A DNA stretch of 64,000 bases from Xenopus tropicalis (GCF_000004195.4 NC_030683.2:3441133-3505132), one strand, 5' to 3'. Positions 47,606 through 58,093 are shown, counted from the stretch's first letter. Notes: a model not told the origin generated them from the sequence alone. Made by a program: numbers and translations.

Positions 47606-49062
47606 GTAACGGGGTATATAACGGGGTATATAACGGGGTATATAATGGCACATATAACGGGGTATATAATGGCACATATAATGGGGTATATAATGGGGTA
47701 TATAATGGCACATATAATGGGGTATATAATGGCGTATATAATGGGGTATATAACGGGGTATATAATGGCACGTATAATGGGGTATATAATGGCACATATA
47801 ATGGGGTATATAATGGCACATATAATGGGGTATATAATGGCACATATAATGGGGTATATAATGGCACATATAATGGGGTATATAACGGGGTATATAATGG
47901 CACATATAATGGGGTATATAACGGGGTATATAATGGCACATATAATGGGGTATATAATGGCACATATAATGGGGTATATAATGGGGTATATAATGGCACA
48001 TATAATGGGGTATATAATGGCACATATAATGGGGTATATAACGGGGTATATAATGGTACATATAATGGGGTATATAACGGGGTATATAATGGCACATATA
48101 ATGGGGTATATAACGGGGTATATAATGGCACATATAATGGGGTATATAATGGTACATATAATGGGTATATAATGGCACATATAATGGGGTATATAACGGG
48201 GTATATAATGGCACATATAATGGCACATATAATGGGGTATATAACGGGATATATAATGGGGTATATAATGGGGTATATAATGGTACATATAATGGGGTAT
48301 ATAATGGCACATATAATGGGGTATATAACGGGGTATATAATGGCACATATAATGGGGTATATAACGGGGTATATAATGGCACATATAATGGTATATAATG
48401 GTACATATAATGGGGTATATAATGGTATATAATGGCACATATAATGGGGTATATAACGGGGTATATAATGGCACATATAATGGGGTATATAACGGGGTAT
48501 ATAATGGCACATATAATGGGGTATATAACGGGGTATATAATGGCACATATAATCGGGTATATAATGGTACATATAATGGGGTATATAATGGCACATATAA
48601 TGGGGTATATAATGGCACATATAATGGGGTATATAACGGGGTATATAATGGCACATATAATGGGGTATATAACGGGGTATATAATGGCACATATAATGGG
48701 GTATATAATGGGGTATATAATGGGGTATATAATGGTACATATAATGGGGTATATAATGGCACATATAACGGGGTATATAATGGCACATATAATGGGGTAT
48801 ATAACGGGGTATATAATGGTACATATAATGGGGTATATAATGGCACATATAATGGGGTATATAATGGGGTATATAATGGTACATATAATGGGGTATATAA
48901 TGGCTACATATAATGGGGTATATAATGGGGTATATAATGGTACATATAATGGGGTATATAATGGCACATATAATGGGGTATATAACGGGATATATAACGG
49001 GGTATATAATGGGGTATATAACGGCACATATAATGGGGTATATAATGGGGTATATAATGGTG
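47606..49062. repeat. 12-bp minisatellite (about 120 copies) with binary variants
   Basis: Each 12-mer is ggggtatataat, ggggtatataac or ggcacatataat (plus rare ggtacatataat). The variants follow each other in repeating phrases of three to five 12-mers. All frames in it are open for 400-507 codons on the reverse strand and are artefacts. Each unit has a TATATAA- or CATATAA-like core. Confidence 0.98.
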
Positions 49063-49169
49063 TTGGAATGCGAGATGAGCTGCGATACAAACTCAGCACC
49101 AAGAACGCATTGTACCCCTAATTATCCCTACCCCCCCCCCCCCCCACACACACACACAAAGAGACGCAG

Positions 49170-49538
49170 TAAAGCGAGACCTTTCCGACACAAGCACCGC
49201 GGCTGCTCTCTCTCTTTCCCAATATTAAGACAAACGAGGAATTTGCATGAAATTTTGCCGCTTTTGCTTTTCAGCCGAATGCTTTTTTTATATTATTATA
49301 TAAATATATTTTTTGAAACCTTGGGAACTGTTTCCAGTAGATGTCACGGCTTTTAACTGAAGACGGGGGGGAGAGCAGGAGCCGATGCACAAATAAGCTC
49401 CCAATTGTCTTCCCGATATGTAAAGCGCATCTCAGGCTGCTGTCTCGGCGCCGCTTTGAAGTGCGCTGAAATGTCATGTGTTGTGCAGGCTGCTGTGCAT
49501 ATACGCAAAGGCAATTTGCCGGCTGGCAGAAAGCTTAC
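49170..49538 (-). other. vti1a intron immediately downstream of the exon (5' splice donor side), unique sequence
   Basis: This is unique sequence between the 12-bp array and the exon, with the gtaagc donor at its exon-proximal end. It is moderately GC-rich and shows no tandem or transposon signature, unlike most of the window. The 49380-49530 part is complex enough to be a conserved intronic flank, but no alignment was possible. No coding potential was seen apart from the exon. Confidence 0.5.
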
Positions 49539-49623
49539 CGGTCTCCACCGCCACTTGGTAGCCGGCCTCCAGCCTCCGCGATGACCTTTCCAGCCTCTCC
49601 GTGTTATCCAGCAGATGTGCCCT
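49539..49623 (-). CDS. vti1a: vti1a internal exon (N-terminal part of the SNARE motif)
   Basis: This 85-bp internal exon encodes 28 complete codons plus the first base of a split codon (a G, consistent with Glu in the known protein). The peptide begins RAHLLDNTERLERSS and ends GYQVAVET, which matches vertebrate Vti1a just before and into its SNARE helix; the mammalian protein as I know it differs here only by Ile for the first Val of VAV. Vti1a is a tail-anchored Qb-SNARE that forms four-helix bundles for endosome-to-TGN and intra-Golgi fusion. The acceptor is a textbook site: a long T/C-rich tract at 49627-49675 (read on the minus strand) ending ttgcag. The donor is gtaagc just below 49539. 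The intron phases are 0 upstream and 1 downstream. The hydrophobic heptad spacing of the helix (LL, L, L, Y, V) is intact with no stops, so the exon is probably functional. The remaining SNARE helix, the transmembrane anchor and the N-terminal Habc-type domain lie outside this window. Confidence 0.95.
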
Positions 49624-49675
49624 CTGCAAGAAATAAAAAGAGAGAAAATAAAATTAAAAAAGGGATCAAAAAAAA
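49624..49675 (-). promoter_or_regulatory. vti1a: Polypyrimidine tract and 3' splice site of the vti1a exon
   Basis: On the minus strand this stretch is almost entirely T and C, with one run of eight T, and it ends in ttgcag directly before the exon. A ctgac-like branch point candidate lies near 49680. It fixes the exon start at 49623. Confidence 0.85.
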
Positions 49676-50040
49676 GATGTCAGGTGGCGGTCGGCGAATG
49701 CACCTCGTTAATTAATCAATTAGATCGGCGGTGTCTTTAATACGGGAGAGAGTTCGATCAATAGGAATGGCGGCACAGGTGGGAATGGAAGCCCTTTGGC
49801 GGGGTTTGTGGAAGGGGATTTATACACATGAAAAGCGCTCAGCGGCGGCAGGCACATAAGCCCCCCAATATTGCATCATTAGGCCTAACACCGGCAAAGT
49901 GTTTGCTTTGATTCCCACAGACTCATCAGCTGCGCCCGGAAAGGGGCAGAATGGAACAGCGCGGGGCAATTGTACTGTGTGTGAATAAGCACAAATACAA
50001 CTAATATCTATTGTTTGCTCCAATGGGAACCCCAGCAATA
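49676..50040. other. Unique intron upstream of the vti1a exon with an AT-rich homeobox-like core
   Basis: The block has a core near 49705-49745 with overlapping taattaatcaattag motifs, typical of homeodomain sites in vertebrate enhancers. Around it the sequence is unique, not repetitive. It ends at a long TA microsatellite. I infer a candidate regulatory element; there is no coding signal. Confidence 0.35.
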
Positions 50041-50049
50041 TACTGCTCT

Positions 50050-50053
<4 letters not shown>

Positions 50054-50127
<74 letters not shown>
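50054..50127. repeat. (TA)37 microsatellite
   Basis: 74 bp of pure TA, upstream of the vti1a exon. Confidence 0.99.
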
Positions 50128-50128
<1 letters not shown>

Positions 50129-50165
50129 CCCACATATCCTATGTAACATGCTGACAATGCATAAT

Positions 50166-50239
50166 AACTAGACAGATAGAGGATAGATAGAACACAGATA
50201 GAGAGATAAATAGATAGATAGATAAATAGATAGATAAAA
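50166..50239. repeat. GATA microsatellite, tract 1
   Basis: Interrupted gata/gata-aata units. Confidence 0.95.
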
Positions 50240-50445
50240 CCCACTCAGGTACATACACAAGACCCGATTACACTGCGGACAGGGCTCACACGTGGCCCAA
50301 ACACCGGATGCTGGGCCTTTACTGGCCTACAATGTGTGCCCCTTGATTGGCCAATGATGTGAGCCCTTTTATTAGCCAATTATGTGAGCCCTAACTGTCA
50401 GGACAATGAGGCACAATGCTGACCCTAACAATGTCTTACTCACAT
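50240..50445. other. Short unique spacer with small internal repeats
   Basis: Three phrases of the form 'ccaat-atgtgagccc' (near 50330-50390) form a diverged direct repeat. No gene. Confidence 0.5.
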
Positions 50446-50716
50446 TATAGAGGATAGATAACCAATACATAGATAGATAAATGATTGATATAGATAGATA
50501 AACGATGGATGGCTGAAAGATACATAATAGATAGATAGATAGACAGATAGATAATTGATGGATACATGATGGATAGCTGAAAGATACATGCTAGCTATCT
50601 AGATAGATAGATAGGTAAATAAATGATAGACAGATATATAGATAGATGGATAGATAGGTAGATAGATAGACAGATAAATGATGGATATAGATAGATAGAT
50701 GTAGATGATAGATAAA
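50446..50716. repeat. GATA microsatellite, tract 2
   Basis: Gata-rich with interspersed tgatggatagctgaaagata phrases. Similar phrases recur in the third tract. Confidence 0.95.
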
Positions 50717-50742
50717 TGTCAGGCCGAAAGGGCACAACGCTG

Positions 50743-51158
50743 ACCCACATTATTCCCTACACTAAGGGCAGTTTATGTTATTTCTGAAGAGCGTGGGGCA
50801 CTAAGGGAAGAAAACAAGGCATTTTGCCCCGATATCAGGTGTACTTGGCCTTTATTGCCAATAACTCCCAACACTCGCTGCCCAATCTCCCTAACGAGAA
50901 CTTCTCCGCCGTCGGCTTATTATCATTTAACCCTCTCCTTTTTTATTTTTTTTTTTTTTACGTCTGACCGAAAATGAAAGACCAGTCTGGGCCTATAAAA
51001 TTACCCTTCATTTCAATTGCCCCAGCCCCGGTGCCGTTTTGCCGATGGGAAGGAAAAAAAAGGGCAGGGACCCCGGGCTGTCTAGTAAATAATAACAATA
51101 AATTGTAATGACGCTGATGAAAAAAAAAAAAAAGGAGGCGTCTGTGCATTTAATGTGA
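50743..51158. repeat. Local duplication, copy 1 (CNE-like block)
   Basis: From acccacattattccctacac to tttaatgtga this block matches 51417-51817 with about 90% or better identity, offset about 674 bp. It contains taccagggcttggcctttat-like complex DNA, specifically tcaggtgtacttggccttta and ctaacgagaacttctccgcc, which look constrained. It differs by runs of T/A in homopolymers and a few substitutions. Confidence 0.93.
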
Positions 51159-51171
51159 TAGATAGATAGAT

Positions 51172-51210
<39 letters not shown>

Positions 51211-51400
51211 GATAGATAGATAGATAGATGATAGATAGATAGATAGATAGATGATAGATAGATAAATGATTGATAGACAGATACATGATGAATAGCTGAA
51301 AGTAACATGACAGCTAGATAGATAAATGATAGATAGATAGATAGATAGATAAATGATGGATATAGATAGATATTGATGATAGATAGGTAGGTACATAAAT
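51159..51400. repeat. GATA microsatellite, tract 3
   Basis: Gata tracts with gatgatagata interruptions; equivalent in position to tract 2 relative to the duplicated block. Confidence 0.95.
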
Positions 51401-51416
51401 GATATGCCAATGTCGT

Positions 51417-51817
51417 ACCCACATTATTCCCTACACTAAGGGCAGTTTATGTTATTTCTGAAGAGCGCGGGGCACTAAGGGAAGAAGACAAGGCATTTTG
51501 CCCCGATATCAGGTGTACTTGGCCTTTATTGCCAATAACTCCCAACACTCGCTGCCCAATCTCCCTAACGAGAACTTCTCCGCCGTCGTCTTATTATCAT
51601 TTAACCCTCTTCTTTTTATTTTTCTACGCCCGACCAAAAATTAAAGCCCAGTCCGGGCCTATAAAATTACCCTTTCCGAAGAGGCTCATTTCACTTCTGC
51701 CCCCCTCAGTGCCGTTTCCGAAAAAGGCAGGGACCCCGGGCTTTCTAGTAAATAATAACAATAAATTCTAATGACGCTGATGATACAAAAAAGGAGGCGT
51801 CTGTGCGTTTAATGTGA
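51417..51817. repeat. Local duplication, copy 2 (CNE-like block)
   Basis: Second copy of the 50743-51158 block. After tttaatgtga it continues into unique DNA (gtggctggccggcggagg), so this is likely the ancestral right edge, while copy 1 runs into GATA repeats. Confidence 0.93.
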
Positions 51818-52385
51818 GTGGCTGGCCGGCGGAGGCAGCTAGCGAGCGCTAATGAGCCCCTGCGGATGGCACACAAGCCGGCGGTATTGACACGCGCACT
51901 TAAGCTAATACACCTAGACCGCTGCAGCTCCGCGCGCCCACAAAGCCTGCCACAATCTCTCGCTTCCATCTTCAAAGCCGGGAAGTGATTAGTATGTTAT
52001 CATTACCATTCAAAACGTGATTTTCCTATTCCCTTCTGGCATAGGTGACACATCTCAGAGATGGAGGCCAGGCCAGGAATGCAGTTAAAGCCACATCAAA
52101 GCGAGCCTTGATTTTCTTTTTTTTTTCTATTCTATCCGTGTGTGTCTATCCGCGTGTGTCTATCCGTGTGTGTGTGTTGGTTGGGGGGGGGAGAGAGAGA
52201 AAGCCGAGGCTGCGGGAAAAATCATTAAAACAATGCATTTAGATCAGCGCGGATAAAGGCCCCAACGGTGAAGGTCAGGGAATGGGCCACGGTAATTACT
52301 CGCCCGGAAAGGGAAAAAATTTAAAAAAAAAAATAAAGAGAAAGACGTCGGAGAAGGAAAAGTCATTTAAAGAGTAAAAGCGCCA
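51818..52385. other. Unique block, candidate conserved noncoding element (51818-52110)
   Basis: Complex, CpG-containing DNA with cacgcgcacttaagctaata and gggaagtgattagtatgtta-type motifs, followed by a short GT microsatellite (52135-52178). It continues the right edge of the duplicated block. No exon. Confidence 0.45.
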
Positions 52386-52763
52386 TTAAAGGGTTAATGA
52401 ATTTCAGTTAGTGGGTAGAATGTTCTATTGTCAGCAACTTTGCAATTGGTGGTCATTATTTATTTGGTATATTTGTTGGATTATTTGCCTTTGTCGTCTG
52501 TGTCTTTCCAGCTTCCAAATGGGGGTCAGTGACCCCGGCAGCCAAATACTCCCGTATTATTGTTATTGTTATTCCTTATATTTCTATCCTGTCCTTTTCA
52601 TATTCCAGTTTCTCATTCACGCAACTGCCCGGTTGCTAAGGTAAGCAAGACCCTAGCAACCAGATAGCTGCTGAAGTTCCAAACTAAACAAAACCCACAA
52701 AAAGTCAAAAATTAAAACCAACGGCAAATTGGCTCAGAATATCAATATCTATGTCACACTAAA
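52386..52763. mobile_element. T2-like MITE, right end replaced by another element
   Basis: Starts ttaaagggttaatgaatttc and has the aatgggggtcagtgaccccg and ggttgctaaggtaagcaaga/ccctagcaaccag blocks. The usual right end is interrupted at cacactaaa by a Harbinger-like end. Confidence 0.65.
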
Positions 52764-52990
52764 GGGCTTATCTATCCATTTTCCAGTTTGTTTTTGTACA
52801 TCGAATAAACTCACATATCGAATGGCCGCTTATTTATTAATAAGGAAAACTCGTTCGAATAAAAAAAAAACTCGAATTTTTCACGTTTACGAGCTCTAAA
52901 AACTTGAAAAATGACAGTTTGAGAATACGGCCTAATGGCAACTCCTATCGACTTCTATAGAAACTAAAATGGTCTTCCTTCCATTTTAGA
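52764..52990. mobile_element. Harbinger/PIF-like MITE fragment
   Basis: Begins gggcttatctatccattttc and contains aataaactcacatatcgaat and ttatttattaataaggaaaa, both also found at 63361-63420. Ends near the 32-bp array. Confidence 0.6.
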
Positions 52991-53011
52991 TTTCATTTCT
53001 TCTTCCCCCAA

Positions 53012-53357
53012 AAGCAATAAGAGAGGCAAAGCTTTGGGTAAGAGAGCAATAAGAGAGGCAAAGCTTTGGGTAAGAGAGCAATAAGAGAGGCAAAGCTTTG
53101 GGTAAGAGAGCAATAAGAGAGGCAAAGCTTTGGGTAAGAGAGCAATAAGAGAGGCAAAGCTTTGGGTAAGAGAGCAATAAGAGAGGCAAAGCTTTGGGTA
53201 AGAGAGCAATAAGAGAGGCAAAGCTTTGGGTAAGAGAGCAATAAGAGAGGCAAAGCTTTGGGTAAGAGAGCAATAAGAGAGGCAAAGCTTTGGGTAAGAG
53301 AGCAATAAGAGAGGCAAAGCTTTGGGTAAGAGAGCAATAAGAGAGGCAAAGCTTTGG
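53012..53357. repeat. 32-bp minisatellite (about 11 nearly perfect copies)
   Basis: Unit: gcaataagagaggcaaagct followed by ttgggtaagaga. I see essentially no differences between copies, so the expansion is recent or is being homogenised. The three reverse frames of 99-118 codons are artefacts. Confidence 0.98.
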
Positions 53358-53586
53358 GGCTGGATCAGAACATCCCCATGGGTTCTGTTTGTCTGAAATG
53401 GACCCAGCCCTTATTCTACGGAGCGTTTTATATTTTTATATGTGAAGGCCAAACTCAAAGGTCAAGGATTGTGAGAAGAAGGAGGAGCACGTGAGGAATC
53501 CCATGTAGTTGCCAAGGGAAGATCTGTATGGAGACAAGTCCAACAGAAAGTTGGGGTTCTATCCTTGCCCAGTGCCCTGATTATCC
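53358..53586. other. Unique sequence, no gene
   Basis: About 230 bp between the array and the SPIN-like element with no recognised feature. Confidence 0.5.
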
Positions 53587-53594
53587 TTCTAGGT

Positions 53595-53745
53595 CAGTGG
53601 TTCTCAACCTCCGTAATGCCGCGACCCTTTAATACAGTTCCACAACCAGTATCTCTGTTCCTAAGACCATCAGAAATATGGCAACCCCTGTGAAATGGTC
53701 GTTCAACCCCCAAAGGGGTCCCGACCCACAGGTTGAGAACTGCTG
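53595..53745. mobile_element. SPIN-like non-autonomous hAT element with 8-bp target duplication
   Basis: It starts cagtggttctcaacct and ends aggttgagaactgctg, an inverted pair with two mismatches. The flanks are ttctaggt (53587-53594) and ttctaggt (53746-53753), a perfect 8-bp duplication as for hAT transposons. Internal phrases taatgccgcgacccttta and ccccaaaggggtcccgaccc match what I know of SPIN, a hAT family that entered many tetrapods horizontally, including Xenopus. At 151 bp it has no transposase. Confidence 0.9.
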
Positions 53746-53753
53746 TTCTAGGT

Positions 53754-54761
53754 CAAATAACTAGGTGATCCTGTTTGTGTGTTAGAGTCCTGTGTGTTGA
53801 GACCCGGACCCGCGGCCTGCAACCCACATTTTAACTCGCTTTGACCGGCTACCCAACCCAACACACAATTTCCTCATCCGCCGACTGATCCACGACCAGC
53901 TGACCGCCATTAAACAGGAAGTGCTATTGCTGCAAACCAGAAGTGACATCATCAGAAGTGGGTGGGGTAGAAAAAAAAGGTTTAAATAGGTGTTTAAAAT
54001 AGTAAAATATATATATCTATTCTACCTGCAACCCACCAGGTACCCACTTTTCTTGGGGTAACCCGCAGGTACCCAACCTTCTGCAGGACTCGATTGGGTG
54101 TCTCTATATTGATAGGGAACCCAAAGGACACAGATATGTTCCTGATTCCAAGCAGATTCCAATGAGAGATACTGATATTATGGGGGCACAAACACATAGA
54201 TACCAAAACAGTAAATAAAGTCTCGACCTTCTCAGCACAGAAAGGACGAATAACAAGGGCCGACCAATCCCCTTACACTTTCCTGAACGTCTCTAACAGT
54301 TGTGGTGATCAAGTTGCTTAACGTTTCCATTCGCCGATAGAAGAAGGGGTGGATCAATAAGGTCAGCAGAGAAGCTGGAGCCTTGAAAATACATGGAGTT
54401 TAGGGCCTCCAAAGTTGCCTCCAAGTTGAGTGGAGGTGGAGGGTAGATAGACGGGTCCAAGAATCCCTTGAGAAAGAGTGGAAGGCAATGTTATATCTTT
54501 TACTCCCAAATTATTGAGAAGTAGAGACAGGGCTGATTTAATAAATGGGAAAATGGGGCATTTTGAAGCACCCGACAGGAATGGAAGGGGCATCCCAGGG
54601 CAGTTGGACCTTGGGATCAAGTCTAGTTCAAGTGCAGACCATTTCTTCATTGGCTGTCTGAGGGTTATTCTATCACACATTCCTTGGGGCAGTGGGGGCC
54701 CACCAATTAAATGTTGCCCTGGGCCAAGAAGCCCTTTCAGCTCGTAACAAAAAGTTGAATA
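53754..54761. other. Mostly unique sequence, no gene recognised
   Basis: Some phrases (cccgcaggtacccaacc, gacccgcggcctgcaaccca) form a loose inverted pair at 53800-54070, consistent with an old palindromic repeat. No exon. Confidence 0.4.
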
Positions 54762-55438
54762 CTAGCGATGCACCGAATCCATTATTTTTGGGTCCGACCG
54801 AACCCCGAATCCCTTGTGAACAATTCAGCCGAATACCGAACGGAATCCTTATTTGCATCTGGAAATTTGGGTTAAATAGACGCGCGCGCCGAAACATTTT
54901 TTTAATTCTCTGTTAATGTAACCAAAAGTCACGTGATATTAAGGATTCCGATTTGGTTCGGCCAGACACTTGGGGGCCCATTCATTAAACCACGATTTTG
55001 AGAAAAATTTGTATTTTTTTCTAACTTTTCATAATGTCTACGATAATTTCATTAAAATTCCACAACTTTTTTGTGGTTTTCCACGAAAAAGTCGTATTTT
55101 TCGCAAAGACCACGACCATTTCGGAATTCATTTAAGCTTCGGTATCGTGACTCTCTTTTGGCCTGGTTGGATCTGTAGAGTGCCGTTGAGTCCTAAATCA
55201 TACATTGAAGGTATCAAAGCCAGAAAGGTTGTCGACGTTCAGATCCAAAAATTTTGTGACTTTCGGAATGCAACCGCAATATTTTCGTACGACCGATAAA
55301 AGAATTTGTGACAAAGATGGAGTATCGTGGTTACTCCGAATTTTTACTCGTGGTTTAATGAATGGGCCCCTTGGATTCAGCCGAATCCCATTGAAAATCG
55401 TTGCCGAATACCAAACTGAAACCTGGATTAGGTGCAAT
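54762..55438. mobile_element. 'gatgcaccgaatcc' MITE interrupted by a second element
   Basis: Left part has gatgcaccgaatccattatt and repeated gccgaata/gaatcc phrases; right part (55374-55438) has ttcagccgaatcccattgaa and ends ggattaggtgca. This is a common frog MITE with CCGAAT-rich arms. Its middle is split by the 54973-55370 insertion. Confidence 0.8.
54973..55370. mobile_element. 398-bp MITE nested in another MITE, 3-bp target duplication
   Basis: Left end ggggcccattcattaaacca cga is the exact reverse complement of the right end (tggtttaatgaatgggcccc). TTG flanks both sides (54970-54972 and 55371-55373). A 3-bp duplication and this terminal type fit PIF/Harbinger. The interior is a long imperfect palindrome (cacgaaaaagtcgtattttt, aaaattttgtgactttcgg). 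No transposase. Confidence 0.88.
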
Positions 55439-56516
55439 AATTTTAGAAAAATTTTATCCCAAGATTAGATAAAGAGTAACTGGTTTTCCAATGTTTTTAT
55501 AATGCACCGAAGGCTGTTGTGCCGGCACAAAAGGGAGACTCTTTTGGGCAGTTCCAAACAGCATTCGGGGCAGTAAACGGGCAGCGGCGGCGAGCAGCAG
55601 GGCACATGGAATCCAGTTATGAAATTGCAGATAATGGGAAGGTAAAGAGCAAAAAGAGCGGCGGAGTCGGAGGTCGTTATGGAGGTGGGACTGCCAAGAG
55701 AAACCCTTCAATCTGCCTGGAGTCGGCACAAAGCAGCCTGCCTGGAGTCGGCACAGAGCAACCTTTCATTATACAGAAACAAAAAGAGGCAATGGCACGG
55801 GAAGCCAAGTGCGGCCTTTAGTGGAAGTTCGGATTGTTTTATCGCCGCGCTCTTTTTTCCCAGAGACTTTGTAGCGGCAGACAGGAAGGTGATTTACTCT
55901 CCCGGTGAAGCTGAAGACTCAGCTACGGGTTTCGGGGAGTTCTGAGCTGAAGTTCTGCCGAGCGAGATTCAGCTCCGGCAGCGAGTTCTTCCCATGAAGG
56001 TCCTCTGTCAGGCTTCAGCCTAGATCTCACAAATGAAAGGGCGCAGCGATCTGTACAACTCAGCTACCATAGACTTGCCAGAAGGTAGTCAGCCTCCTAA
56101 CGACGGCGTTTTACATCGCTCTACAAGAGGAGTCTCGGTATTATTAGCTGATTGGGGGGTAAAGGGGGGATTCCTGCCAATTCACAAAGATAAAGGGTTC
56201 CACGCTACACGAGAAATCAGATTCCTCTCCTACATCCCTCACAGTCAGAACCTCGGACTCTTTGATGGGATGTGGCAGCGATCACAGAGAGAGTTTGATT
56301 TGTGGAGTTACAGGAGGGAGCGGGATTAGAACGATCAAAACGTTGACAAAATGCTTGGGCTCCCATTGGTACAGGCGGCAAACTGGCTGAGATCTGATTG
56401 GTAACAGCGAGATATATATTTAGTGGTAAAACCAGTATTTAGGCCACAAACATTCGATTAAATTGATTAAATGTACGATTTGTCCATCAACGAAAACGAC
56501 CATTTCAAGCGATATC
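55439..56516. other. About 1.1 kb of mostly unique sequence, no gene recognised
   Basis: Forward frames of 88-100 codons at 55519-55945 and 56033-56329 are open but overlap in other phases and match no family I know. The 55560-55700 part is GC- and CpG-rich. I could not find paired splice sites. Confidence 0.35.
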
Positions 56517-56600
56517 ATATAGTTACATAGGGTTGAAAAAAAGACCAGAGTCCATCAAGTTCAACCCTTTGTCCAGTTGAACGTAGGGAAACCGACCCGC
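56517..56600. mobile_element. Dispersed repeat fragment ('gggttgaaaaaaagacc...tccatcaagttcaaccc')
   Basis: Third copy of the family at 2738 and 3928. It sits inside sequence (56460-56790) that itself looks like an old palindromic repeat (gaccaatgtcggatgaaaaa). Confidence 0.6.
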
Positions 56601-57159
56601 TCGGTCCTGCAAAAACAGTTGGACAATGGTCGAGTTTCATTGCTAACGATGATGAACATTGGTCAAACCTAACGATCAATTTTCTGACCAATGTCGGATG
56701 AAAAATCGTTCGGCGCCCACTGACCTTACGATAATTTGAGGGATTTGTTGGAAGGCACTGAGATTGGTCGTTAGGGAGAGAATAATGTTAACATGTATGG
56801 GCAGCTTCTATTCTATCATAAGAGGAAATCTCCTTCGGAAACTCTGTTTTCATTGGTAACAAAACACCTTGGTTTTGATTGGTTACAGCACTAAAGGACA
56901 ATATTCCCAATGGATATTCTCCGACTGTGATCCAAATGTGATCTTATTGGTAATATAATAAAACTAAATCTGCTGTTATAACAAAAAGTAATTAAATGCT
57001 TCAGTAGTCACTGATAAATACTTTCTTTCCATCTTTTTTCCCTTCTCCCTTCGGGCCTACTGGCCAAAAAAAAGATGGCGGCATTGGAAGAGAGGGCCTG
57101 GTTGGTTGCAAGGCAGTATGGCCCGGGCATGAATGTCAGATGTTCTAATATCTAACCCA
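56601..57159. other. Unique and old repeat sequence, no gene
   Basis: AT-rich; short repeated phrases of 'attggtaac/attggttac' near 56390-56960. No exon. Confidence 0.4.
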
Positions 57160-58002
57160 TTATAAACCCTCAAAGCACATGAATGCCAGAGCAAAAAGCT
57201 CCTCCTACCATCATAAACCTTCAACTCACATGAATGCCAGAGCAAAAAGCTCCTCTTACCATCATAAACCCTCAAATCACATGAATGCCAGAGCAAAAAG
57301 CTCCTCCTACCATCATAAACCTTCAACTCACAGAATGCCCGAGCAGAAAGCTCCTCCTACCATCATAAACCTTCAACTCACATGAATGCCCGAGCAGAAA
57401 GCTCCTCCTACCATCATAAACCTTCAACTCACATGAATGCCCGAGCAGAAAGCTCCTCCTACCATCAGAAACCCTCAAATCACATGGCTGCCAGAGCAGA
57501 AAGCTCCTCCTACCATCATAAACCTTCAACTCACATGAATGCCCGAGCAGAAAGCTCCTCCTACCATCATAAACCCTCAAAGCACATGAATGCCCGAGCA
57601 GAAAGCTCCTCCTACCATCATAAACCTTCAACTCACATGAATGCCCGAGCAGTAAGCTCCTCCTACCATCATAAACCTTCAACTCACATGAATGCCCGAG
57701 CAGAAAGCTCCTCCTACCATCATAAACCCTCAAAGCACATGAATGCCCGAGCAGAAAGCTCCTCCTACCATCATAAACCTTCAACTCACATGAATGCCCG
57801 AGCAGTAAGCTCCTCCTACCATCATAAACCCTCAAATCACATGAATGCCAGAGCAGAAAGCTCCTCCTACCATCATAAACCCTCAAATCACATGAATGCC
57901 AGAGCAGAAAGCTCCTCCTACCATCATAAACCCTCAAATCACATGGCTGCCAGAGCAGAAAGCTCCTCCTACCATCATAAACCCCCAAATCCCATGAATG
58001 CC
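57160..58002. repeat. 51-bp minisatellite (about 16 copies)
   Basis: Unit: cacatgaatgcccgagcaga followed by aagctcctcctaccatcata and aaccttcaact. It is unrelated in sequence to the 51-bp array at 13237. Variants (gaatgccagagcaa, ggctgccagagcag, caaagcac/caactcac) alternate. The 213- and 227-codon frames are artefacts of a stop-free multiple of three. Confidence 0.97.
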
Positions 58003-58093
58003 ACATATTATCATTACGTTTAAAGAAACCAGTGAGGAATGATTAGAGGTGTTTGGCTGCACCCCATTGTAATTACTAAACCTGCCGTAGCCC

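Noticed and set aside
47529..49121. Reverse frames of 432-507 codons and forward frames of up to 229 codons
   Set aside because: All are by-products of the 12-bp array, which has no stop in most phases.
49476..49715. 79-codon forward frame overlapping the vti1a exon
   Set aside because: It is the antisense shadow of the minus-strand exon, whose peptide and splice sites are clear.
57323..58023. 213- and 227-codon frames with 17-residue repeats
   Set aside because: Artefact of a stop-free 51-bp minisatellite, open on both strands.
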